A stretch of DNA of 64,000 nucleotides from Sapria himalayana. Its lineage: Eukaryota; Streptophyta; Magnoliopsida; Malpighiales; Rafflesiaceae. This document shows positions 22,681 through 36,150 of this stretch, piece after piece; positions within the stretch are counted from its first letter, which is position 1, and the number at the start of each line of letters is the position of its first letter. The stretch is from the NCBI GenBank assembly GCA_029783825.1, contig JAREIK010012301.1, positions 1 to 64,000 of the forward strand, given 5' to 3'. Below the pieces are notes generated by a model. The model had not been told where the DNA came from and did no database searches. It saw nothing but the letters and a program-made list of their open reading frames with translations. The translations under genes and the position numbers were made by a program.

Positions 22681-22870
22681 AAATTAGGAAGGAATTAGCA
22701 AATAAAAATTCCCGACAAATTTCTGACCATTTAACGACCAAAAATATATTACCATGAAAAATAGGTCGGTAAAGTGGCTTTCCAAAATATTTATAACAAT
22801 GTAATTACCGACCATTTACAAACCAAAATTTTGGTTAGTAGTTCCTAGGTTAAATTTTTAGATTTAAAAA
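22681..22870 (+). repeat. Left subterminal repeats of CACTA element A
   Basis: Short motifs in both orientations: CCGACAAATTTCTGACC, ACGACCAAAAAT, GGTCGGTAAAG, TACCGACCATTTAC and AACCAAAATTTTGG. Such arrays bind the element's own TNPA-like protein in En/Spm elements. The same motifs recur at 32140-32640. Confidence 0.75.
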
Positions 22871-23380
22871 AAATTGCTAAGTCATTAACACTTAGCAAAA
22901 TTTCCCACTTTAAAATTTCAAACGAGAGGCAAAATGGGACTACACGGAAACAACCTAGGAATTCTATCTCTTTTGTTACCAGGTAATTTTTTCATTGTTC
23001 TTCTACTTCGGAATGCTATATGTATATATCTTCATCTCTGTGAATTTTATTAGCACTATCGAATTTTCATTTTTACACAATAATCAGGTATGGTTTTTTT
23101 TTGTAATTCTCCCTCGATTTTCTTTCTTTTTGCTTCTATTTTCATTTAACCTATATGATTTTGACTCTACACCATTAATGAAATTATAAATTGTTAGTGT
23201 AATCTTTGTTCTTCTACTATTTAAATTTTTAGGGCTTTATTGATTTCTAATACTAAATGTTTGCATTTTGTTCTCTCCTTCTATAGCTTAAGAATATATA
23301 TAATGGTTGATGTTTTCTGCTTCTTTAAATTAAGAAAAATTAAACTTAATGTTAAAGGGTTATTTTTTTGCTTTCTCCTA
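22871..23380 (+). other. 5' leader of CACTA element A
   Basis: About 500 bp without a coding signal. The part at 23155-23255 (GATTTTGACTC, CTTTGTTCTTCTACT, GTTTATTGATTT-type phrases) matches 38905-39000 in element B, so it belongs to the element. CAGGTAAT and CAGGTATG at 22980 and 23087 could be splice donors of an untranslated exon. Confidence 0.55.
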
Positions 23381-25404
23381 ATAAATTATAAAATGTAATA
23401 GTATATATAAAGTTTTATACATTTATATAATCGTATGACATTATATATAAATGTCTACTTTAATTTATATAAAAGCATTACATTATATATTAACATTGAT
23501 ATGTTTATATAAACATATAATATTATATATAAATATTTATACATATATATTAATATTTATAAATATCTATACAACATTTACAAAAATCTATCTATTTATA
23601 TAATTTTTTATATAACAATTATGTAACATTAAATATTTATACAATTTTGTAAATATTTATATTACATATTAATTTTAATATAAATATAGAATATTTATAA
23701 TGTTTATATAAATATGATATTATACTATATATTATTTATAAAAGTGTTACATATATATAATTATATTTAAGTAACATTTATAAAAATATTGTAATCACAA
23801 ATATTATATCATAACAATTGTTTAATTATATAATCATATGTCATTATATATAAAAGTATTTATAACTAATTTTTAACTATATAATAATTTATAACAATAT
23901 GTATAATTATATATAACTATATTTCTAAAAAAATTTACTGTATGTATAATAATATATAACTATATATAATTGTATTTTACTAAATGTTTACCTATATAAA
24001 TGTTAAATATAATTATATCTTTAACAGCATACATATTTATAACTATATGCGTATAACATTATATAAATACTTGTATAACTATGTAACACTCTATAAAATT
24101 AAATATAACTATATTTGTAACCATATAAACATATATGTATTCATATTAATTAAATCAAAATATCTGTTTATAATGTTGTATATATTTATGTATAACTACA
24201 TACAACTACATGTATGAATATATCTATATATTACTATATGTTTAATTATATATAACTATTTATAACTATATATATTATATGTATAATAATATATAACTAT
24301 AAATAATTGTATCTTACTATATGTATAACTATAAAAGTTTTATACATAATTATATTTAAATATTAAATTTACAGCGTATATTTATTATATATTTGTATAC
24401 ATTAGTATATAAAAAAGTATTTTACTATATCTTTACTTATACATAACTATATGTATAAATATATAAAATTAAATGAAAACATATTTATACCTACATGTAT
24501 AAATATAAGTATAACTATATGTGTAACTATATGTGTAACTATATGTATAACCACGTGTAACTATATTTAGAATTACTCTATAACAATATACAACATCATG
24601 TTTAACTAAATGTGTATAACTATATATAAATATTTCTATGACTATATAAAACTTTATATTATTAAATATAACTATATTTTTAACTGTGTATACATATATG
24701 TATACATAAAATAAATTTATATATTTGTTTATAATTTTGTATACATATATGTATAACTACTTATAACTACTTGTATTAATATATCTATATATCACTATAT
24801 GTTTAATTATATATAACTATTTATAACTATATATATTATATGTATAATAATATATAACTGTTAATAATTGTATCTTACTATATGTATAACTATAAAAGCT
24901 TTATACATAACTCTATTTAAATATATAATTTACAACTTGGATTTAATATATATTTGTATATATTAGTATATAAAAAATTATTTTACTATATCTATACCTA
25001 TACATAAATATATGTATAAATATTAAAAATTAAATGAACAAATATATACACCTACATGTATAATTATAAGTTTAACTATATGTGTAAATATATGTATAAC
25101 CACATGTAAATATATTTATAATTACATGTATAACAATAAACAACATTATGTTTAACTATATGTGTATAATGATATATAAATATTTGTATAACTAAATAAA
25201 AGTCTATATAATTAGATATAACTATATTTATAACTATGTTTACATATATGTAAATCTATATATTTGTTTATAACTTTGTATACAATATGTATAATTACTT
25301 ATAATTACATGTATAAATATATTTATATATAACTATATGTTTAACTATATATAATTATTTATAACTATATATACTATATGTATAATAACATATAACTATA
25401 AATA
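23381..25404 (+). repeat. AT-rich satellite of CACTA element A
   Basis: Degenerate ATAACTATATGTATAACTA units. A larger unit is visible through the marker CAACATNATGTTTAACTA, at 24591 and again at 25141 (550 bp apart), followed each time by the same order of phrases. Equivalent satellites lie in elements B and C at the same relative place. Confidence 0.85.
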
Positions 25405-26343
25405 TAAGCCACACTATAATGGACCATCCTAGCACAATACGACCATTTTAACGCCTCTATGTTTCACATTATTCATAAATAATAGTTTAAGTGGTTGATG
25501 AATCACATGAGTTTCTTTTACAGATTCTATGCCGACTTTCTATTTATTTGTGTTTTGAATTATTTTCATCTTACAGACACCCCTCTGAACTATTTAGTGT
25601 AATGGGGTGTGGTTGATTTTGAAACCTCCTCCACCTTTTAATGATACCAACCCATACAATGTGTTAAGGCTTCGAGAGAAAGCCCAACGTCTCCATACAA
25701 GACAAGTATGTGGTCTAGTAGTCTTTTATGTTGAAATTAGAAGTTTTACAAACAAATTTCATAGTCTTCTAAGATGCTTCTCATTATGTGTTAAGATGCA
25801 ACGGATGGTAAAATAATTTCTAATTGGTTGAAAAACATTGTTTAGTATTCAGATTAGGCATAATGTGTTAAGATTAATAAGTTATAAAAGAAGATTTTAT
25901 TTTTCTATTACAATTTGCATCTATTAGAAGAGAAAAAGGTCATATATGTATCTATGTATCCATATATGTATGTATCCATGTATGTATGTATTGAACTTTC
26001 ATCCTGAAAAATCTAGTTACAAATTTCTTGTGCCTTGTGTTTCCAGGCACAACATAATTTTGAACAGACAAAGATGATTTTTGCAGCCCAAGTTAATGTG
26101 TTTGATCTCTTTTTTTATGCTTATGATAGAATATCTAGCTGTTTTATGTTAATGCTCCATTATGGATTAGGACCAAACCTATTGAATAAAAAATAACAAT
26201 TGTACGAGTGGAGGTAGAGGTGGATGTGTAGTAGGTTGCATATCATACGCGTAAAAAAACTTTATCGGAAACCAACATAAATTATTAATGAACATAAAAT
26301 TAATTGAGGATAGTCATGTTTGTTTACTAAATTGATTTATTTG
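25405..26343 (+). other. Second leader of CACTA element A, upstream of the transposase
   Basis: Non-coding as far as I can see. It begins CCACACTATAATGGACCAT, which matches element C at 54227. Near 25925-26100 a tetranucleotide stretch (ATGT/CCAT) leads into TATTGAACTTTCATCC, TTGTGCCTTGTGTTTCCAGG and GATGATTTTTGCAGCCC; this block is present three times in element C. It probably holds untranslated exons and introns. Element B lacks this stretch. Confidence 0.65.
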
Positions 26344-29300
26344 TGACTAGTTATAGAAAATGATCGTGAATGGATCTACGAGGGTCGAATAGTGAATGGA
26401 ATGTTCTCTAATGAATGGGAGGATAAAGTTAATGAATTTGTTAAGTTTTCTCTGAGACATCCTAAGTGTGTGAATGATGGCACAACTATAAGGTGTCCTT
26501 GCACTTTAGTTTATTGTCAGAATAAAAAGTTTTTGAATGTTGAGACTGTGAAGATGCATTTGTATAGAAATGGTTTTGTGGTAGATTACTATGTTTGGAT
26601 CTAAGGTGAGAAGCAAGTCCACCAGAGGTGTTCAAGTTTAACAAGGGTGTTAGTAAGTGAAACTGATCAGATGGTCTTGGCTAATATAAATCACACTACA
26701 TACCATAGGTGTTCACCTATGATATCTACAGCCATGAGGATGTTAGAAATAAAGTGCAGACATAGGTGTTCACAGGCATGGTTTGATGATATGTCTAATT
26801 TAATTCAAGCATTATTACCAGAAGATAATCTGATCCCATTGGATTTCTATAGCATGAAGAAGTTAGTTAGAGACTTGAGATTACCCATATAGGTCATTCA
26901 TTATAGTGTGAATAACTGTATGATATACTGGGGTGATGACAGTGACCTTAATATTTGTAAAATATGTGAGCATGCTCGGTACAAGAAAAAGGATAAATGT
27001 TTTGGAAATAGATTATATATATGGAAGTTGAAGGTGCTGTTTAAGAAGATGCACTATTCTCCAATAACACCTAGGTTGCAGAGATTGTATGCATCAACCA
27101 CAATATCTAATGAAATGAGGTGACATTCAGAGTATCATATAGATGATGGTAAGATGTGTCACCATTCGGATGCCCCTGCTTGGAAATATTTTGATGGGTG
27201 TTTCCCTGATTTTTCTTTTAAAGTTTGAGATGTTAGGCTAGGTTTATTTGCTAATGATTTTCATCCATTTAGTGAATCTAGACAGCAATATTCTTTGTGG
27301 CCTGTGGTGGTGATGTCATATAACTTGCCTCCAAAGACTTATGTATTAAGGAGGATTTATATTTTTGATCGTGTTAGTGTTGGGGCCTACGTATCCAAAG
27401 GAAAAGATAGATATTTTCTTGCAGCCATTGATAGTGGAGTTGAAAAGTCTTTGGGGTGTTGGGGTTCAACCTTATGATATTTCCAAACAACAAAATTTTT
27501 AGATGTGCTCTACCATCACGTGGACCATAAATGCCTTTCCAGCATATTCTATGATTTCTGGGTGGAGTACAGTTGGCATGTTGGCATGTCTGCATTGTAT
27601 TGAAGATTTTGATGCTTTTAGATTAATTAAGAGCGAAAAATAGTCATGGTTTGACAACTATCAAAAATATTTGTCTATTAATCATCCGTATCAACGTAAC
27701 ACCAAAGACTTCATTAAGAATAGAAATACTACTAAACAATTCCTGGGGGTTAGATCCAGGGATGAAATTTTGTAGGATTTGAATAACAAAGGGTTGAGGA
27801 AGGTGATATATGTTAATGCCGAGGTTGTGAATGCACCTATATCTAAGACTTGTCGGTAAAATAAGATATGTATTTTCTGGGATTTGCTCTACTGGCATGA
27901 ACACTTGCTCAGGCACAATATTAATGTTATGCTTATCGAGAAGAATGTGTTAGATAATTTTTTCAATATAGTATTTAACATTCTAGGGAAAGCTAAGGAC
28001 ATGTACAAGTCAAGAGATGAGTTGAATAAATATTATCATCATCCTCAATTTGGACAAAATATTCACTAGTAAATACCCTGATGTGGCATTTATTCTAAAT
28101 AAATCATAATTGAATGATGTGTTGGAGTGGGTAAAAAAACTTAGATTTCTAGATGGTTATGCTTCTAATTTGTAGAGATGTGTGGATTAAAACAAACTTT
28201 AGATGTTCGGCATGAAGAGTCATCATTTTCATTGTATTCATGCAAATGTTGTTATCAATTGCTCTTTGAGTATTCCTACCAAATAGAATATAGCAGCCAA
28301 TAACTGAGATCTCCCTATTCTTCAAGCAACTATCTTCTTCTTCTTTGATTGATGAGGAGTTGAAGAATCTAGATGAACAAATTTCTGTTATCTTATGCAA
28401 TCTTGAGAAAATCTTCCATCCAAAGTTTTTTTGATTCAATCAAAAATCTACTAGTGCACTTGGCTTATGAAGCTAGGATTGCTGGTCTAGTCCATTATCA
28501 TTGGATGTATCCTCCAGAAAGGTAATATTAATTCACTCAACCAATTCTTTTCCTATATATACACACACACACACACGCACACACAAACATGACTTGTAAT
28601 ATTCAATAATCTTTTGTAGATACTTGAAGAAAATAAAGCATACAATAATAAATAAGGTTTAGGGTTTTATATCAATTGGTTATATTATGGATGAGGATGC
28701 CAATTTCACATCATTCTATTTCAATGAAGGAGATCCAACATTTCTACTTAAAGAAAAGTAGAATGAGGTTTATCTTGATGACATTGTGGGTAATGATATG
28801 TTTGAAATTTTCCAACCTCCAAGTAAAGCAATTAGTACTAAAGGGAAATATTATCTAGCAGACAATGAATATACTATAGCTCATCTATATGTCCTAATGA
28901 ATTGTCCAAATGTTCAACCATTCATAGAGTAAGTATTTCCTAAAAGTCAAATGAGATCTATTTAGTATTTTTATTTACTATTTCCGATCAATGTATCCAT
29001 TATTTCTAATTTCTTTTTTTAGTGAATTTGTTATAGAAAAACATAAACAATTTCTAAACAATAATGCCGAAGCTATCAATGCCGTGACGGAACAAGAATT
29101 TCCATCATTGTTTGAAAAATATGAATGTTTACTAAACATGAAAATCACAAAACATTTGTATTGTTCTAATACAAATTTATAATTGTAATAACAACAATCC
29201 ACTGATTTCTGATTACTGGTTCATAATCATGCAAATAAAATTTCCAATTATTATCTTCGCAGTATAGCACGATGTCCTCTAAGAGAGGTTAGAAATTACA

Positions 29301-29880
29301 ATGGTTACTATGCGAATGGTTTTAAATTTCACACTAAATCATATGGTAGTTGTTGGGCAACATAAAATATGGGCATATTCATTAAAGGATCCATATCCAA
29401 TGAAACCGAATCTGACTATTACGAGACTCTGGTTGAAGTGGTCGAGTTAGAATTTGAAGCTCTCCCTGTTAAAAAAACTATGTTATTCAAATGTGAATGG
29501 TTCGACCCAACACTACATGTTAGTAATGTTGTTCATCCTCGATATAATTTGTCGATGTGCACAATAAAAAATGAATAAATAAGTATGAACATTTTTCCTT
29601 AGTAGTACAAGGATCACATGTTTATTATAATGAATATCTGAGTCGGACTGGTCCTAGAAATGATTGGAAAGCTGTGTGCAAGATCAAAACAATGGCTCAA
29701 ATTGACATCTTCACATCACCATGTACTAATATTATAGAACCAGCTTTTCAAAATGATGACAATGATGTTATAAATGAAGCCGTGGTGGGGGATGAAGCAT
29801 CCTTTTAGTCGCATCTTCTAAGATGAATACAAGTGGGGATATTGATGTTGATGAATATTTAATTGATTATGAGTAAGAAA
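26344..29880 (+). pseudogene. CACTA element A transposase (En/Spm TNPD type), decayed, multi-exon
   Basis: N-terminal transposase-associated domain: DREWIYEGRIVNGMFSNEW, TIRCPCTLVYCQNKKFLNV, HLYRNGFVVDYYVWI (26360-26600). Transposase_21 core from about 26720: RMLEIKCRHRCSQAWFDDM, CMIYWGDDSDLNICKICEHA, APAWKYFDGCFPDF, SLWPVVVMSYNLPP, GWSTVGMLACLHC, SWFDNYQKYLSINHPY, IFWDLLYWHEHLLRHNINVM. DUF4218 follows (to about 28522: VHYHWMYPPER), with introns near 28522-28618, 28930-29022 and before 29270. DUF4216 covers 29270-29750 (VRNYNGYYANGF, LFKCEWFDPT, NDWKAVCKIK). Many stops and a 130-bp deletion near 26706 (relative to B) inactivate it. The enzyme would bind CACTA ends and cut and paste the element. 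Confidence 0.9.
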
Positions 29881-30079
29881 TGAGTGATGAAGGAGTTTGA
29901 AAATGATGTTACTATATCTGAAGAAGAAGATGAACTAGATTTGAATGATTTTGATGAGAATGAGCAGACAGTGAGTTTTATGTTATTTTATTTGTTAATC
30001 ATTTTTGTTTATTTTTATTGCCTTATGTATTTTACTTGAAGCTTACTAATCAATAATGTGTTGTTTATTATTTTTAATA

Positions 30080-31920
30080 GATATGGCACATGAATGAGGT
30101 AGAGGAAGCACGTTGCAAGGTCGTACCAGTTCTGGTATATGTAGCAAGGCCTTAAGTAGGTTTTATCTTGGTAGAGGGGCAGGGGTAGATGAGATGCCAT
30201 AGCAGATAGAGAAGGTTGTTAATTTACCACATAAGTAGCATCAGTAGACTGATTCACATAATGATCCTGATATTTTGATGAATGATCAAGAGACGTGGGA
30301 GGGAGAGGAGAGAAAGGATGGAGATGTTGGAGAGTCTTCCTCAGAGCACCCTACAGACGAGGCTCTCCATATTGCTCAGTTTGATCCGACATTTGATAAT
30401 CCATAAGATATTAAACTTAACTAATTATTTATCAATTTCGTAATTTATTTCTTACTTGTTATTAAATTAGGGGTTACAAGATGAAGTTAGAGCCGTCTGG
30501 TTCAATTTCTAAAGTTCTGAAAACAATTTTTAGGAAGTCCTTTAAACCTAATGGACATAATTGGATGTCATTGATGCATAGAGACTAGTTGATGGTTTGG
30601 AGAGAATTTAAGGTACATATTACTACCTAACATTTTTTACATATTATATTTATTCTTTTGTTCACTGATAAAAAATGTTTAAATTATAATTACAGAAAGT
30701 TCATAGGTGGACAATGCCAAAGGAGGTGGTCAAAAGTGTATTCTACAAACATGCTACCAGTCGGAATAAAGACACCGTGTACGAGGTCAAAGATAAATGG
30801 CTGAAGAAGAAAGAGCAAGATTTGAGTATCCCGGATCATGTTTTCAAAGAGTGGCGGAGAAGATGGGAAGATCCTGATTATAGGAAGAGGTGTGATAAAT
30901 AGAGCAGAAATCATCGCTCAAAGTGGGCTGGAGAGGGTAGAGGCATGTGTACACACACTTGTGGATCTCGCTCTATGCATGAGCACGAACCAGCATTGGC
31001 ATTATTTCTAATTTAAAATTTTTATGTTTACTACTTTGTGAATTATGTTCAATTATGCCTACTTTTCATTTGCCATAAGAAATTTATTTTGAATAGAATT
31101 AATGTATGTGTTGTGTGTAATTAAAGACATGCAAGGAGGGTAAGAAGCCCAGTGCTCCATACTTATTTAGATACATGCACACGAAGGCTCATGATGATAA
31201 GACTTTTGTTGATGAGAGATCTCGTGCAGCAAATGTAAGTTTCATTAAAATAAAATTACTTCTCTCTTTTTCTTGAATATAAATTTAAATACATATCATA
31301 CATGTTAATTAGGCAATATATGAGGAAATGTTAGCTACAGTGACTCAGGCATATTCCTAGTCTACTTCAGGTTTATGTGAAGGTGTAACTGGTAGTTCTC
31401 ATTCATCAGCTCCACCAGTTGAAATGAATCATATTTGGTAAGAGGCTATTGATGGCAAGGAAAAGATGCTCTTCTATGGTGTCGGTTCATCGACACCATC
31501 ATTTTACTCGCACAGTTGACCAAATTATGAAGCTGCATTTTCAGGAACATCTTTGAATTTGTTCTCGGTGATGGAGGACTTTCAGGACGCGATGCAAAAT
31601 GTGATGTAGTATCAGTTGGTGAATACCGAGTGATACATGATCGATTATGAGGATGATAGGGATGACTTGCATATGTGTTTTGATTGGTTTAGAAAGAAGG
31701 TTCAAGATGGAGGATTGTAGTTCAACTCTGATGATCTACCTCAGATTGTTTAGCTTAATACTCCAGATACAGCATCTACTCCACCTACAACAGCACCTAC
31801 AGCAACCGCATCAGCACTAGTAGAAGCAGACAGCTCTACCCCGGTGCCCAACATCTCACCATATGGACCATATACGTCTCAACATAAAGATTATGAAACT
31901 AGGTTGGATGAATGAGTGTA
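30080..31920 (+). pseudogene. CACTA element A second gene, Transposase_24 (Ptta/En/Spm) type
   Basis: Exons after a start at about 30082 (MAHE, stop, GRG). A recognisable core begins at 30480: MKLEPSGSISKVLKTIFRKS and WMSLMHRD, an intron at about 30613-30696, then KVHRWTMPKEVVKSVFYKHA and VFKEWRRRWEDPDYRKRCDK (to 30902). The next exon near 31128 gives CKEGKKPSAPYLFRYMHTKA and KTFVDERSRAAN, an intron at about 31234-31311, then AIYEEMLATVTQAY. These match the plant Transposase_24 domain. The C-terminus is rich in T, P and A, then ends YGPYTSQHKDYETRLDE. At least eight stops interrupt it, many of them TAG at likely CAG positions. It may be the accessory DNA-binding gene of the element. Confidence 0.85.
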
Positions 31921-32139
31921 TTACACACTTTTTTTTTCATTTCTTTAACTTGGAATTTGGTATTCATTTTTTTATTTTAACTTGACTTATTTACTATATA
32001 TATGCATTATATATATTAGTTTGCTTGTTTTAATTGTGCATTTCTTTTTTTTCATAATCTTTATATATATATATTTATTTATTTATTTTTTATTTCAAAG
32101 CAAGATATAAAACTCAAAATGAAAAAACAATATTTAAAA

Positions 32140-32677
32140 ATTAATTTATAGACCAAATTAAGACCAAAAACCGACCTAAATTTTTTAATATCAATGGTTG
32201 GTAAAACGTCACCAAATGATCAATAATACTTTTGGAGACAAATTACCTACCAAGGATATTAAAACATTTTGGTTGGTTTTTGGTCGCAATTTCGTCAGTT
32301 ATAATTGATCATTTGGAGACTATTTACCAACCTAATACTTTTGGTCAGAAAATGGATAGAATATGGTCGGTAATTATTTGTATGTAAATGGTCGGGAAAT
32401 GATCGGTAAATACCGACCATTTGGAGACAATTTACCGACTTGATACTTTGGGTCTGAAAATGGTCGGAATATAATCGGTAATTATTTGTCGGTGAATGGT
32501 CGATGAATGGTCAGAAATTAACCGACCAACCTATTTTTTGTCGGCAAAAAAATTACCCACAAGCAAAATCGTGACTAAATAATTTGGTTGGTAAAAGATC
32601 AATAATAGTTTACCCAACCAAAAACAGCTAATTACGGATAAAATAATTAGTTGGTACTTCGGTGAATTTTAGTAGTC
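32140..32677 (-). repeat. Right subterminal repeats and terminus of CACTA element A
   Basis: Dense GACCAA, GGTCGGTAA, TACCGACCATTTGGAGAC and TTTGGTCGG motifs, both orientations, about a dozen copies by eye. The last 14 bases (32664-32677) are GAATTTTAGTAGTC, inverse of a CACTACTAAAATTC-like terminus apart from the outermost base. TATC repeats start immediately after. Confidence 0.75.
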
Positions 32678-34223
32678 TATCTATCTGTCTATAGATCGAT
32701 CTATCTATCTATCTATCTATCTATTTACCAATCAATCTTTCTATCTATCTTTTTTTCTATCTATCTATTGATCTATTTATCTATCTATCTATCTTTCTAT
32801 ATGTCTATCTATATGTCTATCTATCTATCTATATTATATAAATCTTTTTGTTTATTTATTTGTATATCTATCTATATATCTGCCAAATTATCTATTTGCC
32901 TTTCTCTTTATTTATCTATCTATCTGTATGTCTTTCTATTTGTCTTTGTATCTATCTATCTATATATCTATCTTTCATTATATCAATAAATCAAAATATC
33001 TATTTATCTATCTATGTCTATCAATCTATCTATAAATCTATCTATACATTTGTATATCCATCTATTTATGTATCTATCTATCTATCAATTTATATATCTA
33101 TATTTCTATCTATCTACCTTTCTATATAGCTACCTATCTATCTATCTACCTATCTAACTATTTGCCAATCTATCTGTCTATCTATCTATCTAACTATATT
33201 TATATATTTATATTTATTTGTCTATATTTCTATCTTTATATCTGTCTATATTTCTATCTATGAATATTTTTGTCTATCTATCTATCTATCTATCTATCTG
33301 TCTGTCTGTCTTTCTATCTATATATCTAACTATCTATCTATCTATCTATCTATTTGTGTATCTATTTGTTTATCTATCTATCTATCTATCTATGTATTTA
33401 TCTATCTATCTATATTTATATCAATTTTGTTTGTCTATCTATCAATCTATCTATCACTCTATCTATCAATCTCAATATCAATTTGACTATAACACAATCT
33501 ATACATATGTCTATCTATCTATATATTTGACTACCTATTTGTCTATCAATCAATCCTTCAATATATCTATCTATTTGTATATCTATATATCTATCTATCA
33601 TTCATTCTTGCTTTCTATTTTTTGGTCAATCTATATCTTTTTATATCTATTAATGTACCTATCTATCTATCTATTTGTCAATCTTTATGTCTATCTATCT
33701 GCCAGTCTTTATGTCTATCTATCTATCTATCTATATATCTCTCTATTGGTTTATATATCTATCTATCTATGAATCTATCTATCTATCTATCTATCTATCG
33801 ATCTATCTATCTATGTATCTATCAATCTATCAATCTATCTTTATGTCTATCAATCTATTTATCTATATGCCTATTTATTTATCTATCTATCTATTTATTT
33901 ATCTATTTATATATTTGTCTATCAATCAATATATCTATCTGGCTATTTATATATCTATCTATCTATTGATATGTATTTTTGTCTATCTCTCTATATATCT
34001 ATATATCTATCTATCTAAAAATCTATCTATCAATAAGTCTATCAATCTATCTTTCAATTTGTCTATAAATCTTCCTATTAATTCATTAATCTATCTATCT
34101 ATCTGTTTATCAATATTTCTATCTATCTATCAATATGTCTATATTTTTGAATATCTTTCATTCTTTATATCTTTTTATCTATTTATCTATCTATTTGTCT
34201 TCCTGTCTATCAATCTTTCTATC

Positions 34224-34254
<31 letters not shown>

Positions 34255-35069
34255 CTATTTATTTATCAATCTTTCTATCTATCTATCTATCTATTATCAA
34301 TCTTTCTATCTATTGGTCTATCTTTCTATCTCTCTATCTATTTATCAATCTTTCTATCTATTGGTCTATCTTTTTATCTATCTATCTGTCTATCTAGCTA
34401 TCTATCTGTCTGTCTATCTATCTATATATATATATATATATATGTACATCATATATATATCATTTTGTTTATATATGTAACTATCTATCTATCTATTTGT
34501 CTATATGTTGTATATCTATATAACTATCTATCTATCTATTTGTCTATATGTTGTATATCTATATAACTATCTATATTTATTTATCTATCTATCTATCTTT
34601 CTGTTTGCATTTCTATCTATATATCTATATATTTAGTTATCTCTATGTCTATCTATCTATTTATCAATCAATCTATCTACTTATGAATATGTAAATCTAT
34701 CTATTTATATATCTATCTAACTATCTATTTGTCAATGTATATATCTATCTCTCTACAATCTATCTATTAATCTATATATTTATCGATGAATTTAACTATT
34801 TAGTTCTTTGTCTATCTATCTATCTATCTATCTATGTATTTGTCTAATAACCTATCTATATTAGTATCAATCTATCAATCTATCATTCTTTCTATCTGTC
34901 TATCTATCAATCTATCTTTCTATATATTTATATGTCTATCTATCTTTATATCTATGTATCAATATGACTATATATATATATATATAGTCATCTATCTATA
35001 TATATATATATCTCTATTTATCTATCTATATATTTATTTATCTATTTATTTGTCTCTCTATCTGTCTAT

Positions 35070-35101
<32 letters not shown>

Positions 35102-35368
35102 ATATCTAAATATTTATCTATCTGTCTATCTATCTATTTACCTATCTATCTATCTATCAATCAGTGTGTCTATGTATTTATTTATCTATCTATATTAATA
35201 TCTATTTATCTATCTTCTATCTTTCTATCTATGTATCTATCTATATGTCTATATATCTATCTAACTATCTATCTATCAATCTTTCTATCTATCGGTTTAT
35301 CTATCTTTCTATCTATCTTTCAATTTGTCTATATATCTATCTTTCTATTTTTCTATCTATTTAGTTAT

Positions 35369-35400
<32 letters not shown>

Positions 35401-36102
35401 CTATATATTTGTCTATCTCACTGTCTATCTTTCTGTCTATTTTCTGTCTATCAACATATCTATATTCCTAACTATCTTTCTATATATCTATTTTTCAATC
35501 TATCTATCTCTTTATCTATCTATCTATCTATCTATATTTATATCGCTCTGTCTATTTATCTATCTACCAATATGTCTATCAATTTGTTTATCAATCTATA
35601 TATTAATAAATCTATCCATCTGTCTATCTATCTATGTATTTGTCTATTTATCTATCTATCAGGAAATCTATCAATATGTCTATCTTTTTTCTATATATCA
35701 ATCTATCTTTCTATCTATCTATTTGTCTACTTATCTATCTAACTATAATCAATTACTCTACATGTCTACCTATATGTCTATATGTCAGTATTTGTATCTA
35801 TCTATATATCAATCTCTCTATTTATCTATCTATCTATATCTCTATTTATTTGTCTATCTATCTATTTTTCTATCTGTGTAATTATTTTTCTATCTATCTA
35901 TCTATTTGTTTATCTATCTATATATCTAACTTTCTATAAATCAATCTTTCTATCACTCTATTTATCTATCTTTGTTTCTTTTTTTCAATTTTTATTTTTT
36001 TCAATCAATTTATCTATGTGTCTGTCTATCTTAGTCTTTCTATCTATCTGGCTGTTTTTCTATCTATTTATCTATCATCTATCTATCTATCTATGTGTTT
36101 AT

Positions 36103-36150
<48 letters not shown>

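Larger units (their letters stand above)
22681..32677 (+). mobile_element. CACTA element A with decayed transposase genes (about 10 kb)
   Basis: Order: subterminal repeats with GACCAAAA and GGTCGGTAA motifs, a leader, an AT-rich satellite, a second leader, a multi-exon En/Spm transposase, a Transposase_24 gene and right subterminal repeats of the same motif family. The right end reads GAATTTTAGTAGTC, the inverse of a CACTACTAAAATTC-type terminus with the first base changed. A matching left terminus is not visible, so the left end is eroded or truncated. TATC array flanks both sides. Transposase genes read on the plus strand. Confidence 0.85.

Noticed and set aside
28557..28585. CA repeat near 28560 as a regulatory or recombination signal
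   Set aside because: A short microsatellite inside a transposase intron; nothing indicates function.
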